A DNA stretch of 64,000 nt from Deferribacteres bacterium (GCA_020633675.1 JACKDE010000002.1:310001-374000); one strand, 5' to 3'; shown: positions 1-8,705, counted from the first letter of the stretch. The notes: generated from the letters alone by a model not told the origin. A program made the numbers and translations.

Positions 1-1539
1 CTGGTGTTTGAGTTCACTGACAGTTTGCGGACGGTAGCCTTTGATGCCGAAACTCTCCGCGTATGCCTTGAAATCTGGATTGCTGATACGAGTCGAAACA
101 GACCGACCCTTGCTCATATGCTGTTTCCAACTGATCAGACCGTAATCATTGTCATTGAAAATGATGGCGGTAAAGCCCAGCCCAAGCCGTTTGGCTGTCT
201 CCAACTCTTGTGAGTTCATTAAAAAGCCGCCATCTCCCATTGCAGCGACGATCTGACGATCTGGATCGATCAGGGATGCGGCGATCGCGCCGGGAAGGGC
301 AATACCCATGCTCGCGAGACCGTTGCTGATGATACAGCCGTTCGGGCAGTGTGTCGGAAAATTGCGTGCAATCCACATTTTATGACTGCCGACATCGCTG
401 ATCAGCAAGCCGTTTTCGTCCAGCAATTCGCGTAAAATCAGGAGAACTCCCGGAATAGTAAAAGAGTCGTTTTCAGCGAGCGCATAGCTGGCGAGGTCTT
501 TGAGAATGCGGCTGCGGATTGGTCGATACCAGCCTTTTTCGAAATTCACTTCGCTGGTTTGTAGTTGCTGGTTGAGCTCCCAGAGCGTGCCGGAAATATC
601 GCCCAGGATTTCGATGTCAGGATTGTAGTGCGTATACACTTCAGCCGGATCAAAATCGATATGAATAATCTTTTCGCGATTTGATGGATTCCATGCTTGC
701 GGCGGATACTCTGCTATATCGTAACCAACAGTTAGAATCAGATCGGCTTTTTCAACAGCTTCGGTCACAAAGTCCTTAAATCCCAGGCCAATGCTCAGCA
801 ATGACTGCGGGCATTGATCAGAGATAGCGCCTTTGCCCATGAAAGTGGAAACCACGGGGATATCGTGCTCTTGCACGAGTTGCGTCAGATGCTTGCTGGC
901 TAATTTGCGAATCGCACCGTTGCCAGCAAGCACAAGCGGTCGCCTGGCCTGTTGCAGCAAGTCGATGGCCTGCCGGACAGCTTTATAGTCCGGCCCCGGG
1001 CGCCGAAGAGTGCGTGGCGTTATCGGCGTAAAGTCATTGTTGATCTCCTGGCCGGCAACATCTTCGGAGAGTTCGATATGGGTCGCGCCGGGCTTTTCGA
1101 GTTGTGCAACTTTGAATGCCTTGCGAACCACTTCGGTGACGATATCCGGCGAAGAGATACGGGTGTTCCATTTGGTGATCGGCTTAAACATGCTGACGAT
1201 ATCGAGATTTTGATGGCTCTCATGGTGCAAGCGCGACAAACCACCCTGCGCGGTGATGGCCACCACCGGAGATTTGTCGAGATTGGCATCAGCGATGCCG
1301 GTCATCAGATTTGTAGCGCCAGGGCCAAGCGTTGCCAGACAGACGCCCGCATTGCCAGTCAGTCGTCCCCAAATATTGGCGATAAAAGCGGCACCCTGTT
1401 CATGTCGAGTGGGTACGAATTGAATGGATGATGTTTCCAGCGAAAAGAGCAAATCTTCATTCTCCTCGCCAGGCACACCAAAAACATACTCAACGCCTTC
1501 ATTTTCGAGGCAACGGATAAATAAGTCGGATATTATCAT
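1..1539 (-). CDS. Acetolactate synthase-family TPP-dependent enzyme (3' end outside window)
   Basis: The frame is open from ATG at 1539 to the window edge (513 codons). About 35-40 C-terminal residues are missing compared with the usual ~550. The N-terminal PYR domain shows GVPGEENEDLLF and TRHEQGAAF, with the expected cofactor-activating Glu at about residue 47. The C-terminal PP domain shows GDGGFLMNSQE followed by NDNDYGLISWKQ, the thiamine-diphosphate/Mg binding signature. The family condenses two pyruvates to acetolactate (branched-chain amino acid or acetoin route), but relatives include other 2-oxoacid-using ThDP enzymes. No regulatory small subunit or ilvC is visible nearby, which leans toward a stand-alone catabolic-type enzyme (inference). 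The SD is weak (GAG). It lies 74 bp downstream of mscS on the same strand. Confidence 0.85.
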   Translation of the reverse strand, partial: MIISDLFIRCLENEGVEYVFGVPGEENEDLLFSLETSSIQFVPTRHEQGAAFIANIWGRLTGNAGVCLATLGPGATNLMTGIADANLDKSPVVAITAQGGLSRLHHESHQNLDIVSMFKPITKWNTRISSPDIVTEVVRKAFKVAQLEKPGATHIELSEDVAGQEINNDFTPITPRTLRRPGPDYKAVRQAIDLLQQARRPLVLAGNGAIRKLASKHLTQLVQEHDIPVVSTFMGKGAISDQCPQSLLSIGLGFKDFVTEAVEKADLILTVGYDIAEYPPQAWNPSNREKIIHIDFDPAEVYTHYNPDIEILGDISGTLWELNQQLQTSEVNFEKGWYRPIRSRILKDLASYALAENDSFTIPGVLLILRELLDENGLLISDVGSHKMWIARNFPTHCPNGCIISNGLASMGIALPGAIAASLIDPDRQIVAAMGDGGFLMNSQELETAKRLGLGFTAIIFNDNDYGLISWKQHMSKGRSVSTRISNPDFKAYAESFGIKGYRPQTVSELKHQ

Positions 1540-1613
1540 GCGATCTCATATCATTTTTGAACATTGAATTTAACAGAACCTGCCAATAAACCAAACAACG
1601 AGTGCCGTGTGCG

Positions 1614-2723
1614 TTATTCAACAGTCTTTTCCGTTTCAAGTTGATAGCCATTGCTTTTGGCAGTGGCGTTTTGAAACAACAGTGTTTGTGTCGGATACGC
1701 GAATTCGATGTTGTGCTGTTTGAATGCCTTGCCGATTTCGAGATTGATTCGCTGTTGGATATCCATGTAAATATTGTAATCGGAGCTTAGAACATAATAG
1801 ACAATCTCAAAGTTCAGGCTAAAATCGCCGAATGCTGCAAAATGTGCGCGATCAAATTCCGCCATCTCAATTCCCTGGATAATGGCCTTGATCATACCTG
1901 GAATTTCTTCGAGCTTTTCCTGGCTGGTTTGATAGATGACGCCGATTTTAAAGGCGACGCGCCGTCGTTCCATGCGCTTGAAGTTCCGCACACGCGAGCT
2001 GGTTAAATCGGTATTCGAAAAAATGAGCTGTTCGCCGCTCAGGCTTCGCAGACGTGTGGTTTTGATACCGATGTGCTCAACAGCACCCAAATGGTCACCG
2101 ACAATGAGAAAATCGCCGATTTTAAAAGGCCGGTCGAACAAAATCGAGAAATAGCTGAACAGGTCACCCAGTACGGCTTGTGCAGCCAGTGCCACGGCAA
2201 TACCGCCGATGCCGAGCCCGGCGATGACGGTTGAGATTTTAAAACCAAGGTTGTCCAGTAAAAAGACCAGCCCCAGACCCCACACCACAAAGCGGATTAC
2301 CGGTGTGATGGCACGAACTGTGTTTTCTTTTTGTTCGTTTTCGTCTTTTTGCAGCCAAAATTTTTCGAGCAGGTAATCGACCAGACTGACGAGGAAGCGA
2401 ATGCCGAAGAAAGTCAGAATAGCGATGCCGAGAACATCGATTGCTCTTTGCACAGACGGGTTGATCGTCAAGTAGGTCACGCCAGCGTAGACGATGCCGA
2501 AAGAGAGCAGCGGCATGACATTCTTCAAAACGCGAGGTAGCAAAACCTCGAAAATATTTTTCGAGCGATCGCCAGCAATTCTTTTGAGCCGCGCCGCCAA
2601 AAACGTTTTGAGCACCTTCAATACAATAAGACCAACCAACACAATGATAAGGGCGGTCAAATAATCCAGTAAGGTATTGTTTAAAAATGTTTCGGAGAGC
2701 AGGCTTTCAAACATGGGAAGCAT
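1614..2723 (-). CDS. MscS-family small-conductance mechanosensitive channel
   Basis: A 369-residue inner-membrane channel that opens on membrane tension to release solutes during hypo-osmotic shock. Hydrophobic segments lie at about residues 19-40, 70-110 and 140-195. The third contains the Gly/Ala-rich pore helix (AGLGIGGIAVALAAQAVLGD), which is characteristic of MscS. It is followed by the beta domain (FDRPFKIGDFLIVGD) and an alpha/beta C-terminus. The start ATG at 2723 directly abuts the aconitase stop and has AAGGA four bases upstream inside the aconitase 3' end, so the two are probably co-transcribed. A second in-frame Met is at 2714. Family assignment is secure; ion selectivity cannot be judged. 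Confidence 0.93.
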   Translation of the reverse strand: MLPMFESLLSETFLNNTLLDYLTALIIVLVGLIVLKVLKTFLAARLKRIAGDRSKNIFEVLLPRVLKNVMPLLSFGIVYAGVTYLTINPSVQRAIDVLGIAILTFFGIRFLVSLVDYLLEKFWLQKDENEQKENTVRAITPVIRFVVWGLGLVFLLDNLGFKISTVIAGLGIGGIAVALAAQAVLGDLFSYFSILFDRPFKIGDFLIVGDHLGAVEHIGIKTTRLRSLSGEQLIFSNTDLTSSRVRNFKRMERRRVAFKIGVIYQTSQEKLEEIPGMIKAIIQGIEMAEFDRAHFAAFGDFSLNFEIVYYVLSSDYNIYMDIQQRINLEIGKAFKQHNIEFAYPTQTLLFQNATAKSNGYQLETEKTVE

Positions 2724-4670
2724 TTATTCCTTTTTGTTTTTCATCACGTTAATCAAACCTCCAGCCAGCACGGTTTCGCGTTGTCGGCGTGTCATGGCGT
2801 GCTGGAGCGTGTAGCTTTGCTTTTTGGTCAAATTTTTCATTTCGATTGCGGCATCATGTTTCAGCGCTTTCCGGAGTCCACTAATCTGCAATTTGTCATT
2901 GATTTTAATTTTCTGCCAATCGTCGGGATCTTGAAAAATGAGCGGAAGAACACCAAAATTCACCAAATTTTGCCGATGGATGCGCGCAAAGCTTTTTGCG
3001 ACCACCGCCTTCAGCCCCAGATAGCGCGGGGCGATGGCGGCATGCTCCCGACTCGAGCCCTGGCCATAATTCTCGCCGCCGACAACAAAGGAACCACTTT
3101 TGCGATGTTTCAACGCGCGCTTGCTGTAGTTCTCATCGATTTGTGCAAATACAAATTTGCTGATTTCGGGAATGTTACTGCGAAAAGGCAGTACCCGCGT
3201 TCCTGCAGGCAGAATTTCATCGGTGGAAATATTGTCGCCGGTTTTCAGCAAGACCGGCCCTTCCAGCTTATCCGGTAAAGCTTTGAATTTTGGCAGCGGC
3301 TTGATATTGGGTCCCTTTTCAAGCCTGGCTTTGCCATTGGATTTCGCCGGTGCTACCAGCGTCAGTGTTTTCAGGCGCGGATTGCGCGGCTCCCGAAAAG
3401 GAGGATATTCCATTTCGAGCGTTCGTGGATCGGTGATTTCGCCAGTCAGTGCTGATGCAGCTGCGGTTTCCGGACTACAAAGATACACCTGGTCTTCTTT
3501 GGTACCAGACCTTCCTGGAAAATTGCGTGGTACGGTCCTCAAGCTGATGCGCCCGGTTGCCGGTGCCTGGCCCATGCCGATGCAACCATTGCAGCCAGAC
3601 TGGTGAATGCGGGCACCGGCTTGAATCAGTTTGCCGAGGTAGCCTCGTTTGGTCAAATTGGCCAAAACCTGGCGCGAGGTCGGGTTGATATCGAACGAAA
3701 CGCGTTCGTGCACTTGCCTGTCGGAAACAATCATGGCAGCCATGGCAAAATCGCGCAGGCCGGGATTGGCTGAAGAGCCGACCATCGCCTGGTAGATTTC
3801 ACGGCCAGCAACTTTGCTCACCGGCACAACATTCCCGGGGCTGCTCGGACAGGCAATCAGGGGTTCAAGTTCGGAAAGATTGATTTCGTCGTACTCTGCG
3901 TACTCTGCGTATTTGTCTGCTTTGAGTTCGCGCCAGGCTTTGGCACGCCCTTGCGCTTCGAGAAATCGTTTCACCTGGAAATCCGAAGGAAAGACTGTTG
4001 CTGTAGCGCCAAGTTCAGCGCCCATGTTGGCAATAACATGCCGATCCATGGCTGTGAGGTGTTTCAGTCCGGGACCACAGTATTCGATAATTTTGCCGAC
4101 ACCACCGTTTACATCACGCCGGCGCAGCATTTCCAAAATAACATCTTTTGCGCTGACCCACTTCGGCAACTTGCCGGTCAGGCGCACGCCCAGGATTTTT
4201 GGCATTCTCATATAAAAGGGCTCGCCTGCCATGGCCTGTGCCACTTCGATGCCACCAGCCCCAATCGCTAACATGCCAAGCGAACCGGCGGCACATGTAT
4301 GACTATCCGAGCCCAGGAGCGTTTTGCCGGGCATACCGAAGCGTTCCATGTGTACCGGATGACTAACGCCGTTGCCCGGGCCGCTAAACCAGACGCCGAA
4401 TTTCTTGCAGACACTGCGCAGAAACAAGTGGTCATCCGGATTTTTAAAATCGGTTTGCAGCAAATTGTGGTCGACGTATTGCGCCGAGAGCTCGGTTTTC
4501 ACGCGCGGCAATCCCATCGCTTCAAATTCAAGCATGACCAGCGTACCGGTCGCGTCCTGTGTCAGGGTTTGATCGATCTTCAAAGCGATCTCTTCACCCT
4601 GCTGCATTTTCCCTGAAAACAGATGACTGGAAATTAATTTTTGGCTGACATTTTTTGCAGTAGATTTCAT
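2724..4670 (-). CDS. Aconitate hydratase (short, Aquifex-type)
   Basis: A 648-residue [4Fe-4S] enzyme that interconverts citrate and isocitrate in the TCA cycle. The three cluster cysteines are visible: C126 in GSDSHTC, and C360 and C363 in SGCNGCIGMGQAP. The C-terminal swivel domain begins near residue 470 (TGDNISTDEILPAG) and carries GQGSSREHAA near 545. The length fits the compact aconitase family (about 640-660) rather than the ~890-residue AcnA or AcnB. The start ATG overlaps the stop of the upstream small lipoprotein gene in an ATGA junction, so translation is probably coupled. The next gene, mscS, starts at the base after the stop. No other TCA gene is adjacent. Confidence 0.94.
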   Translation of the reverse strand: MKSTAKNVSQKLISSHLFSGKMQQGEEIALKIDQTLTQDATGTLVMLEFEAMGLPRVKTELSAQYVDHNLLQTDFKNPDDHLFLRSVCKKFGVWFSGPGNGVSHPVHMERFGMPGKTLLGSDSHTCAAGSLGMLAIGAGGIEVAQAMAGEPFYMRMPKILGVRLTGKLPKWVSAKDVILEMLRRRDVNGGVGKIIEYCGPGLKHLTAMDRHVIANMGAELGATATVFPSDFQVKRFLEAQGRAKAWRELKADKYAEYAEYDEINLSELEPLIACPSSPGNVVPVSKVAGREIYQAMVGSSANPGLRDFAMAAMIVSDRQVHERVSFDINPTSRQVLANLTKRGYLGKLIQAGARIHQSGCNGCIGMGQAPATGRISLRTVPRNFPGRSGTKEDQVYLCSPETAAASALTGEITDPRTLEMEYPPFREPRNPRLKTLTLVAPAKSNGKARLEKGPNIKPLPKFKALPDKLEGPVLLKTGDNISTDEILPAGTRVLPFRSNIPEISKFVFAQIDENYSKRALKHRKSGSFVVGGENYGQGSSREHAAIAPRYLGLKAVVAKSFARIHRQNLVNFGVLPLIFQDPDDWQKIKINDKLQISGLRKALKHDAAIEMKNLTKKQSYTLQHAMTRRQRETVLAGGLINVMKNKKE

Positions 4671-5041
4671 TTTGGTTGTTCTTTTTGGGTTTCATATTTC
4701 TGGCCCATCTCGACATATTGAACACAACTTTGCTTTTTGCAAAATGCAACGGCTTGATCCGTGGATGTGCCGGCAGCAACCTTAAAAATATGCATATTGA
4801 GCTGCGGAATTTTCTTAACCAGTTCGAGACCGGCTTCCTGTTGCAAGGCGATTTTCAAGCTATCCGGTGTGTCCGGCTTGAATCTTACAATAATTTCCTG
4901 CTCGCTATCTGTCTGCTGAACAGATGGCATTGCCGACTGGCGTGTATCGTTGTTATCACGCAAACCGCCATTGTCTGTGCAGCCGAAAAAAAGAATCACG
5001 ATGATGGTAAAGGATAAGATTTTTTGAACATCTTTAAGCAT
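4667..5041 (-). CDS. Lipoprotein resembling a stand-alone subtilase propeptide (inhibitor-like)
   Basis: A 124-residue protein with a lipobox (LSFTIIVILFFGC) after a short basic N-terminus, so probably a lipid-anchored envelope protein. The mature part (IIVRFKP, then LVKKIPQLNMHIFKV, then a final VQYVE) follows the pattern of the N-terminal prodomain of fervidolysin/subtilisin-type proteases, which chaperones and inhibits the protease. No protease domain follows, so it could be a free inhibitor or chaperone, or simply a propeptide-fold protein of other use. The start was placed at ATG 5041 because AGGA lies six bases upstream; upstream in-frame ATGs at 5056 and 5083-5095 lack an SD. Its TGA overlaps the aconitase ATG. 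Confidence 0.7.
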   Translation of the reverse strand: MLKDVQKILSFTIIVILFFGCTDNGGLRDNNDTRQSAMPSVQQTDSEQEIIVRFKPDTPDSLKIALQQEAGLELVKKIPQLNMHIFKVAAGTSTDQAVAFCKKQSCVQYVEMGQKYETQKEQPK

Positions 5042-5084
5042 CGTTAATCCTGCCATGTATGATTTGGTGTTTTGGTGAATGAAC

Positions 5085-5951
5085 TCAAACTTCAATTTTG
5101 CTTGCAGCCCCTCTTAATTCTGACGATTCAAGCACGATTTGTTTGCTAAGCAGCCTGTTGGCAGACTCAGGATCGTGCGAAGGTAAATAAACCAGAGGCC
5201 GTTGGCGCGCAAAAGCTAAAATCTTTTCGAGCGTTATTTGTGCCAGCCCTGGACTTGGGGATACGCCGTCTGTTTCTTGCGCGACCATGAGATTCTCTGT
5301 GTAGCTGGTATCTCCAGCCAGGAAAAAAGCAACACCGTCTATGCGCACGATGACGGAAATGTGGTCAGGCGTGTGACCTGGCGTTGGCACAACAGTCACA
5401 TCGCCGGCCTTGGTCAAGTGAAAGCTGCGTGCAAATGGCCCGAAAGCACGTGGCGCCAATGAAATCGCAATTGGATCGAACCATGCTGGCCACCGGTGCG
5501 GCAGGTAGCCCTGCAACTTGCCGGCGAATCCTTTTGCCGCGTGATATTCATTTCCATCGACAAAGATTTTGCTTTTTGGGAAATGATGCAATCCACCTGC
5601 ATGATCGGTGTGAAGATGCGTGAGCACAACAGTTCGCACCTCGTCAGGCTGAACGCCAAGTTTGTCAAGCTGCGGGCCTATTTCTTCATCCGGCTTCACG
5701 TCCATCTGAACGGCCCAGCGGTAATAAGGGTGCCATTTGGGGAAATATCCCGATTCTACTGTCCGTGCAGTTTCCCCGGTGTCGACCACAATCGGGCCTT
5801 CCGGGTGTTCGATCAGCCAGGCTAAAATCGGCAGCCACGCCGTCCATTTCTGATCGAACAAAACACGCAGCGTGCCGCCGGGCTTTCTTTGTTTTTGAGC
5901 TGTCTTGATCCGCACCGAGCCGGTACGAATGGGTGTAATTCTAATTGTCAT
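5085..5951 (-). CDS. Metallo-beta-lactamase-fold hydrolase, N-acyl-homoserine-lactonase-like
   Basis: A 288-residue MBL-fold enzyme. The zinc motif HLHTDH is at residues 112-117, followed by PGHTPDH near 205, the bridging Asp in LAGDTSY near 225 and a final His in PSHDPE. This arrangement and the length fit the AttM/AiiA-like lactonase branch, which hydrolyses the lactone ring of acyl-homoserine lactones, but many members have other ester or lactone substrates. There is no signal peptide, so it is probably cytoplasmic. AAGGTG lies about five bases before the ATG. It starts 15 bp after the coiled-coil lipoprotein and precedes the propeptide-like lipoprotein. No luxI/luxR homologue is in the window, so quorum quenching is only one option. 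Confidence 0.85.
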   Translation of the reverse strand: MTIRITPIRTGSVRIKTAQKQRKPGGTLRVLFDQKWTAWLPILAWLIEHPEGPIVVDTGETARTVESGYFPKWHPYYRWAVQMDVKPDEEIGPQLDKLGVQPDEVRTVVLTHLHTDHAGGLHHFPKSKIFVDGNEYHAAKGFAGKLQGYLPHRWPAWFDPIAISLAPRAFGPFARSFHLTKAGDVTVVPTPGHTPDHISVIVRIDGVAFFLAGDTSYTENLMVAQETDGVSPSPGLAQITLEKILAFARQRPLVYLPSHDPESANRLLSKQIVLESSELRGAASKIEV

Positions 5952-5966
5952 GTATCACCTTTTTTA

Positions 5967-6335
5967 TTACCAATCGCGGGTATTTTGATAGGCTTTTTCA
6001 GCGGCCTGCATGCGTTTTTCCATCTCCGCCCTGGCGGTCTGCCAGCTTTCTTCCTCGGTGTTTTTCAATGTTTCGAGTTGCTTGCGGGCACGGATTTCCA
6101 TATCGGAGAGATGTTCGATTTGCGCTTTAAATCCAGACGTGTCTTGCGTCCCCCAGTTGTCTGCACGCTCTCGTAAAGCTAAAATTTCGTGTTCGATTTT
6201 GAGCAATCGTGTATGGGTGGCCTCGACATATTTATCTCTCGCTTTGTCGGCCTTGCTCTCACATCCGTAGATCAGCGCGGAACTGATCAAGATAATAAAC
6301 ACGGTTATCCGTGAAAAGAATTGACTGAGTATCAT
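5967..6335 (-). CDS. Coiled-coil lipoprotein, function unknown
   Basis: A 122-residue protein with an N-terminal hydrophobic stretch ending in a lipobox (ISSALIYGC), then a charged, Ala/Glu/Lys/Arg-rich helical region with heptad-like spacing, predicted coiled coil through to the end (residues ~25-120). It is probably a periplasm-facing lipid-anchored helical protein. The start at ATG 6335 was chosen for AAAGGAG about eight bases upstream; a longer in-frame start at 6374 would bury the signal. It is the first gene of a likely operon running down through the MBL enzyme to mscS. No family recognised. Confidence 0.75.
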   Translation of the reverse strand: MILSQFFSRITVFIILISSALIYGCESKADKARDKYVEATHTRLLKIEHEILALRERADNWGTQDTSGFKAQIEHLSDMEIRARKQLETLKNTEEESWQTARAEMEKRMQAAEKAYQNTRDW

Positions 6336-6459
6336 ATAGCACTCTCCTTTCAAATCCTTGAATGACGAATGCATTTTGCGTATTTATCTGATTGTCATGT
6401 TATTGCAACAAATATTTTCTGACTTCTATTCGCTCGCTAATGGGACCAGTCTAATGCGC

Positions 6460-6873
6460 TTAAATGTCCCGGCGCATCGCTTCCACCGCATCGCCGTGAA
6501 AAAGTGACTCGGTGGCGATTTCGCCGCGAGCCCATTTGATAGCAGTGTCGCGCTGGCTGCTTTCAAAAAAGTGCGTTTCAGTCAGAAAAAAAACACCGGC
6601 AAGTTTGGTAAACCAATCTCGCCATTTCGGATCGCCAATGCCGGCCATGCGCGCGAAGCGGTGGTGAAACCGGGTGCTGAATTTCAGGTCATCGAAAAGC
6701 AGTCGAGGTTCTTCATCCAGACTTTTCAACTCGAGAATGAAATTCAGCTTGCCGACATCTTCGGCAGCCAATTCGATTTCATCCATCATGTTATCGCGCT
6801 CATTTCCTGTGAGCGTTTCGCTGATTTTATAGCCAAGCATATCGTTCATGCTTTCATCGAGTTTTCTAATCAT
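6460..6873 (-). CDS. SpoIIAA-like (STAS/CRAL-TRIO-like) protein
   Basis: A 137-residue protein that matches in layout the SpoIIAA-like family (DUF3478). It has an N-terminal strand-helix with GYKISETLTGNE, a central LNFILELKSLDEEPRLLFDDLKF, a conserved RFHHRFARMAGIGDPKW segment and an FFESSQRDTAIKWARG helix before the C-terminus. Family members are small soluble proteins of unknown biochemical role found near stress and metal-response genes; anti-anti-sigma activity is not established for this branch. SD TAGGAG lies seven bases before the ATG. A sigma-54-like element lies about 50 bp upstream (6923-6937), in a 275-bp spacer after the zinc-ribbon gene, so it may be its own transcription unit. 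Confidence 0.8.
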   Translation of the reverse strand: MIRKLDESMNDMLGYKISETLTGNERDNMMDEIELAAEDVGKLNFILELKSLDEEPRLLFDDLKFSTRFHHRFARMAGIGDPKWRDWFTKLAGVFFLTETHFFESSQRDTAIKWARGEIATESLFHGDAVEAMRRDI

Positions 6874-6922
6874 GAATTCTCCTATCTTTACCCTTTGTGC
6901 GAATGAGATAAGCCGTTGATAA

Positions 6923-6937
6923 GCACAAAATGGCCCA
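6923..6937 (-). promoter_or_regulatory. Possible sigma-54 (-24/-12) promoter
   Basis: On the minus strand this reads TGGGCCATTTTGTGC followed by T. It has GG and GC in exact -24/-12 spacing and keeps TGG and TGC, but differs from consensus at several other positions. It points at the SpoIIAA-like gene, whose ATG lies about 50 bp downstream. A match of this quality can occur by chance; the nearby sigma-54 activator and the better site at 8706-8720 raise its prior. Confidence 0.3.
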
Positions 6938-7148
6938 AATTGTCATGCCGGAGGCATCTGTTTTGACGTTTCCGCGGAATCTAGCGAAGTTTCCTCACGA
7001 TGCCGAATAGATTCATCCTGAATGGCAAGGGTACGATTGTTACATAAAAACAATGGTTTATCCAAAAGGACTATCGCAAAACAATTCGCACAACGCGTTA
7101 TCTTTGAACTTGGGGAGCATGTTGCAGACTGTTTTGGGTTCAGCGCAC

Positions 7149-7565
7149 CTAAGCCGCTGCCATGCAGTCTTCAACCAACTTTTTTTGGCCGACATTTTCG
7201 AACTTCACGATAATGATGTTGTGATCGCCATCAGTTTTTTCCTTGCTCATCACGATACCAGTATCGTCGAATTTTTTATGCCTGATTTTCTGCCCTCGCC
7301 AATAGGTTTTTTGTGCTGAGTAATTCACAACTTGTGACAATGCTTGCTGACGCGTTTCAGCCTCATCTTCGGTCAGGATGCGACCGGTGCGTAAAATGCG
7401 GTCCTTGGGAAAGGTGCTGATCGCCGCGCAACTCTCGCAACTCAGTTTGAAAATACCCTTCGCTTTATCGCGATGCAGCAGGACCATGGCTGTTTGTTTT
7501 TGGCACTGCGGGCAAAGCCCGAAAAAATGCTTTCTATTATGGGGAATTCTTGTTTTTGCTGACAT
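7149..7565 (-). CDS. Zinc-ribbon protein with UvrD/PcrA-type Tudor-like C-terminus
   Basis: A 138-residue protein. N-terminal C18-x2-C21 and C43-x2-C46 pairs (LCPQCQK, SCESCAA) form a probable zinc ribbon. The C-terminal ~50 residues (GQKIRHKKFDDTGIVMS, later IIIVKFENVGQKKLVED) match the pattern of the UvrD/PcrA helicase C-terminal Tudor-like fold, which contacts RNA polymerase in those helicases. No helicase motor is present. Start 7565 has GAGG six bases upstream. An alternative start at 7634 overlaps the BON gene stop as ATGA but has no SD and adds 23 basic residues. A nucleic-acid or RNAP-binding role is inference. Confidence 0.75.
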   Translation of the reverse strand: MSAKTRIPHNRKHFFGLCPQCQKQTAMVLLHRDKAKGIFKLSCESCAAISTFPKDRILRTGRILTEDEAETRQQALSQVVNYSAQKTYWRGQKIRHKKFDDTGIVMSKEKTDGDHNIIIVKFENVGQKKLVEDCMAAA

Positions 7566-7630
7566 GACATACCTCAGTTTTTTATACATTATTTTGCGCA
7601 GCGCTTTGGAACGATTAATCATTGTGCTGC

Positions 7631-8290
7631 TCATGTTTTAACGGCAAGTTGGTTGTCGACAAATGCGACATTCGCCAACTGGCTGGCCATTGCTTCAGCC
7701 TGAATGCGTTGCTCGTTGTGAAGCACTTTGCCGGTTAGCAAAACCACACGATTGCTGATGCTGACCCTTACCTCACAATCCTTCAATAGATGATCCCGAG
7801 AGAACCGGCGCTGCAATTCATGCATCATCTCCTCTCCAGCGTTATTGATCAGGTCATTGACAATCAGCTTGTTTTTGACATCTGTAACTCCCCGCACCCA
7901 GCGACAGGTCTCTTCCGCGGCAATTTTTTGAAAAAGCGACCGAACTTTTCCACGCAGAGTGACACGGCCTTGCTGTACTGAATATTTGATCTCGGTATTA
8001 TCGAGACGGGTGTCCAGAGTGAGGGTCTTTTCAATGTTTTGTGCAATGGCGCTATCCTTTTGCTGCTGCTTTGGCTTGACACTGATTGCGTTGGCCACTA
8101 TGCGGACACCATCGATGCGCCCGGCAGTTTGTTCGGCAGACCATTTTTTGAAGCTGTTGTCGACTTCGCCTTGCAGTGTAACCGTACCGTCGTCACAATC
8201 AACCGTGAGACTTGCCAGGCTCATTCGTGCATCCCAAAGCAAGGCATGCAAAATCTCTTCTGTAATGTGCTGGTCAGTTTTTTTTCTCAT
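7631..8290 (-). CDS. Triple BON-domain protein
   Basis: A 219-residue protein of three BON domains (about residues 10-70, 78-145 and 150-218). Each has the LxGxV core (VTLQGEVDN, VTLRGKVRS, VLLTGKVLH) and an alternating helix-strand pattern. BON domains bind phospholipids and occur in osmotic-shock proteins such as OsmY and in secretins. No signal peptide is seen, so it may act at the cytoplasmic membrane face or be exported by another route. The start at ATG 8290 is preceded by GAGGAG; a longer frame begins at 8311. It lies 11 bp after the receiver-like gene and overlaps the possible longer start of the zinc-ribbon gene, so all three are likely one operon under the sigma-54 site at 8706-8720. 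Confidence 0.87.
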   Translation of the reverse strand: MRKKTDQHITEEILHALLWDARMSLASLTVDCDDGTVTLQGEVDNSFKKWSAEQTAGRIDGVRIVANAISVKPKQQQKDSAIAQNIEKTLTLDTRLDNTEIKYSVQQGRVTLRGKVRSLFQKIAAEETCRWVRGVTDVKNKLIVNDLINNAGEEMMHELQRRFSRDHLLKDCEVRVSISNRVVLLTGKVLHNEQRIQAEAMASQLANVAFVDNQLAVKT

Positions 8291-8301
8291 AGTGCATCTC
8301 C

Positions 8302-8643
8302 TCATTGCCAATGCTGGATCGAATCCAGGTTGCTCAACAGGTACACTTTATCTTGTTTGCAGAGCAGTTCCTGTTCTGATTTTTTTGGGGAGCTGTTTAT
8401 CAAAATGATATCTGCCTGCTGGTCTATATCGCGAACATTAAGGATAAACTCCAATGCATCAATTTTGGAATGCCTGAGATCAAGAAAGAGTGCTCCGTAC
8501 CGGTGATGACGAATGGCGTCCAGAGCTGCTTGCATGTCCTTTCGCACTGATGGATAATAACCCAGTGCAAAAAGCTGATCAGCCACATCTTTGCAATCCG
8601 TCGCGCTTAATATCAGAACTTTTCTTGAGCTTGAATCGATCAT
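8302..8643 (-). CDS. Small stand-alone receiver-like (CheY-fold) protein, degenerate
   Basis: A 113-residue protein that fits a response-regulator receiver: strand KVLILSA, helix, strand YGALFLDLRHS with a candidate phospho-acceptor D55, then IILINSS and VYLLSNL. The N-terminal acidic pair and the beta-5 Lys of canonical receivers are not evident, so ordinary phosphorylation is doubtful. No output domain is attached. It is the first gene after the near-consensus sigma-54 promoter and leads the BON/zinc-ribbon operon. It might partner the sigma-54 activator encoded just upstream, whose receiver lacks the Asp; this is speculation. Confidence 0.65.
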   Translation of the reverse strand: MIDSSSRKVLILSATDCKDVADQLFALGYYPSVRKDMQAALDAIRHHRYGALFLDLRHSKIDALEFILNVRDIDQQADIILINSSPKKSEQELLCKQDKVYLLSNLDSIQHWQ

Positions 8644-8705
8644 ACAGCTTTTGCTTCAGGCAAAGCATTGAGTTTTTGGCTTTTGTTTTGATAGAACATA
8701 CTCTC

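Noticed and set aside
5384..5825. Plus-strand frames within the MBL gene
   Set aside because: The minus-strand HxHxDH enzyme fully explains the region.
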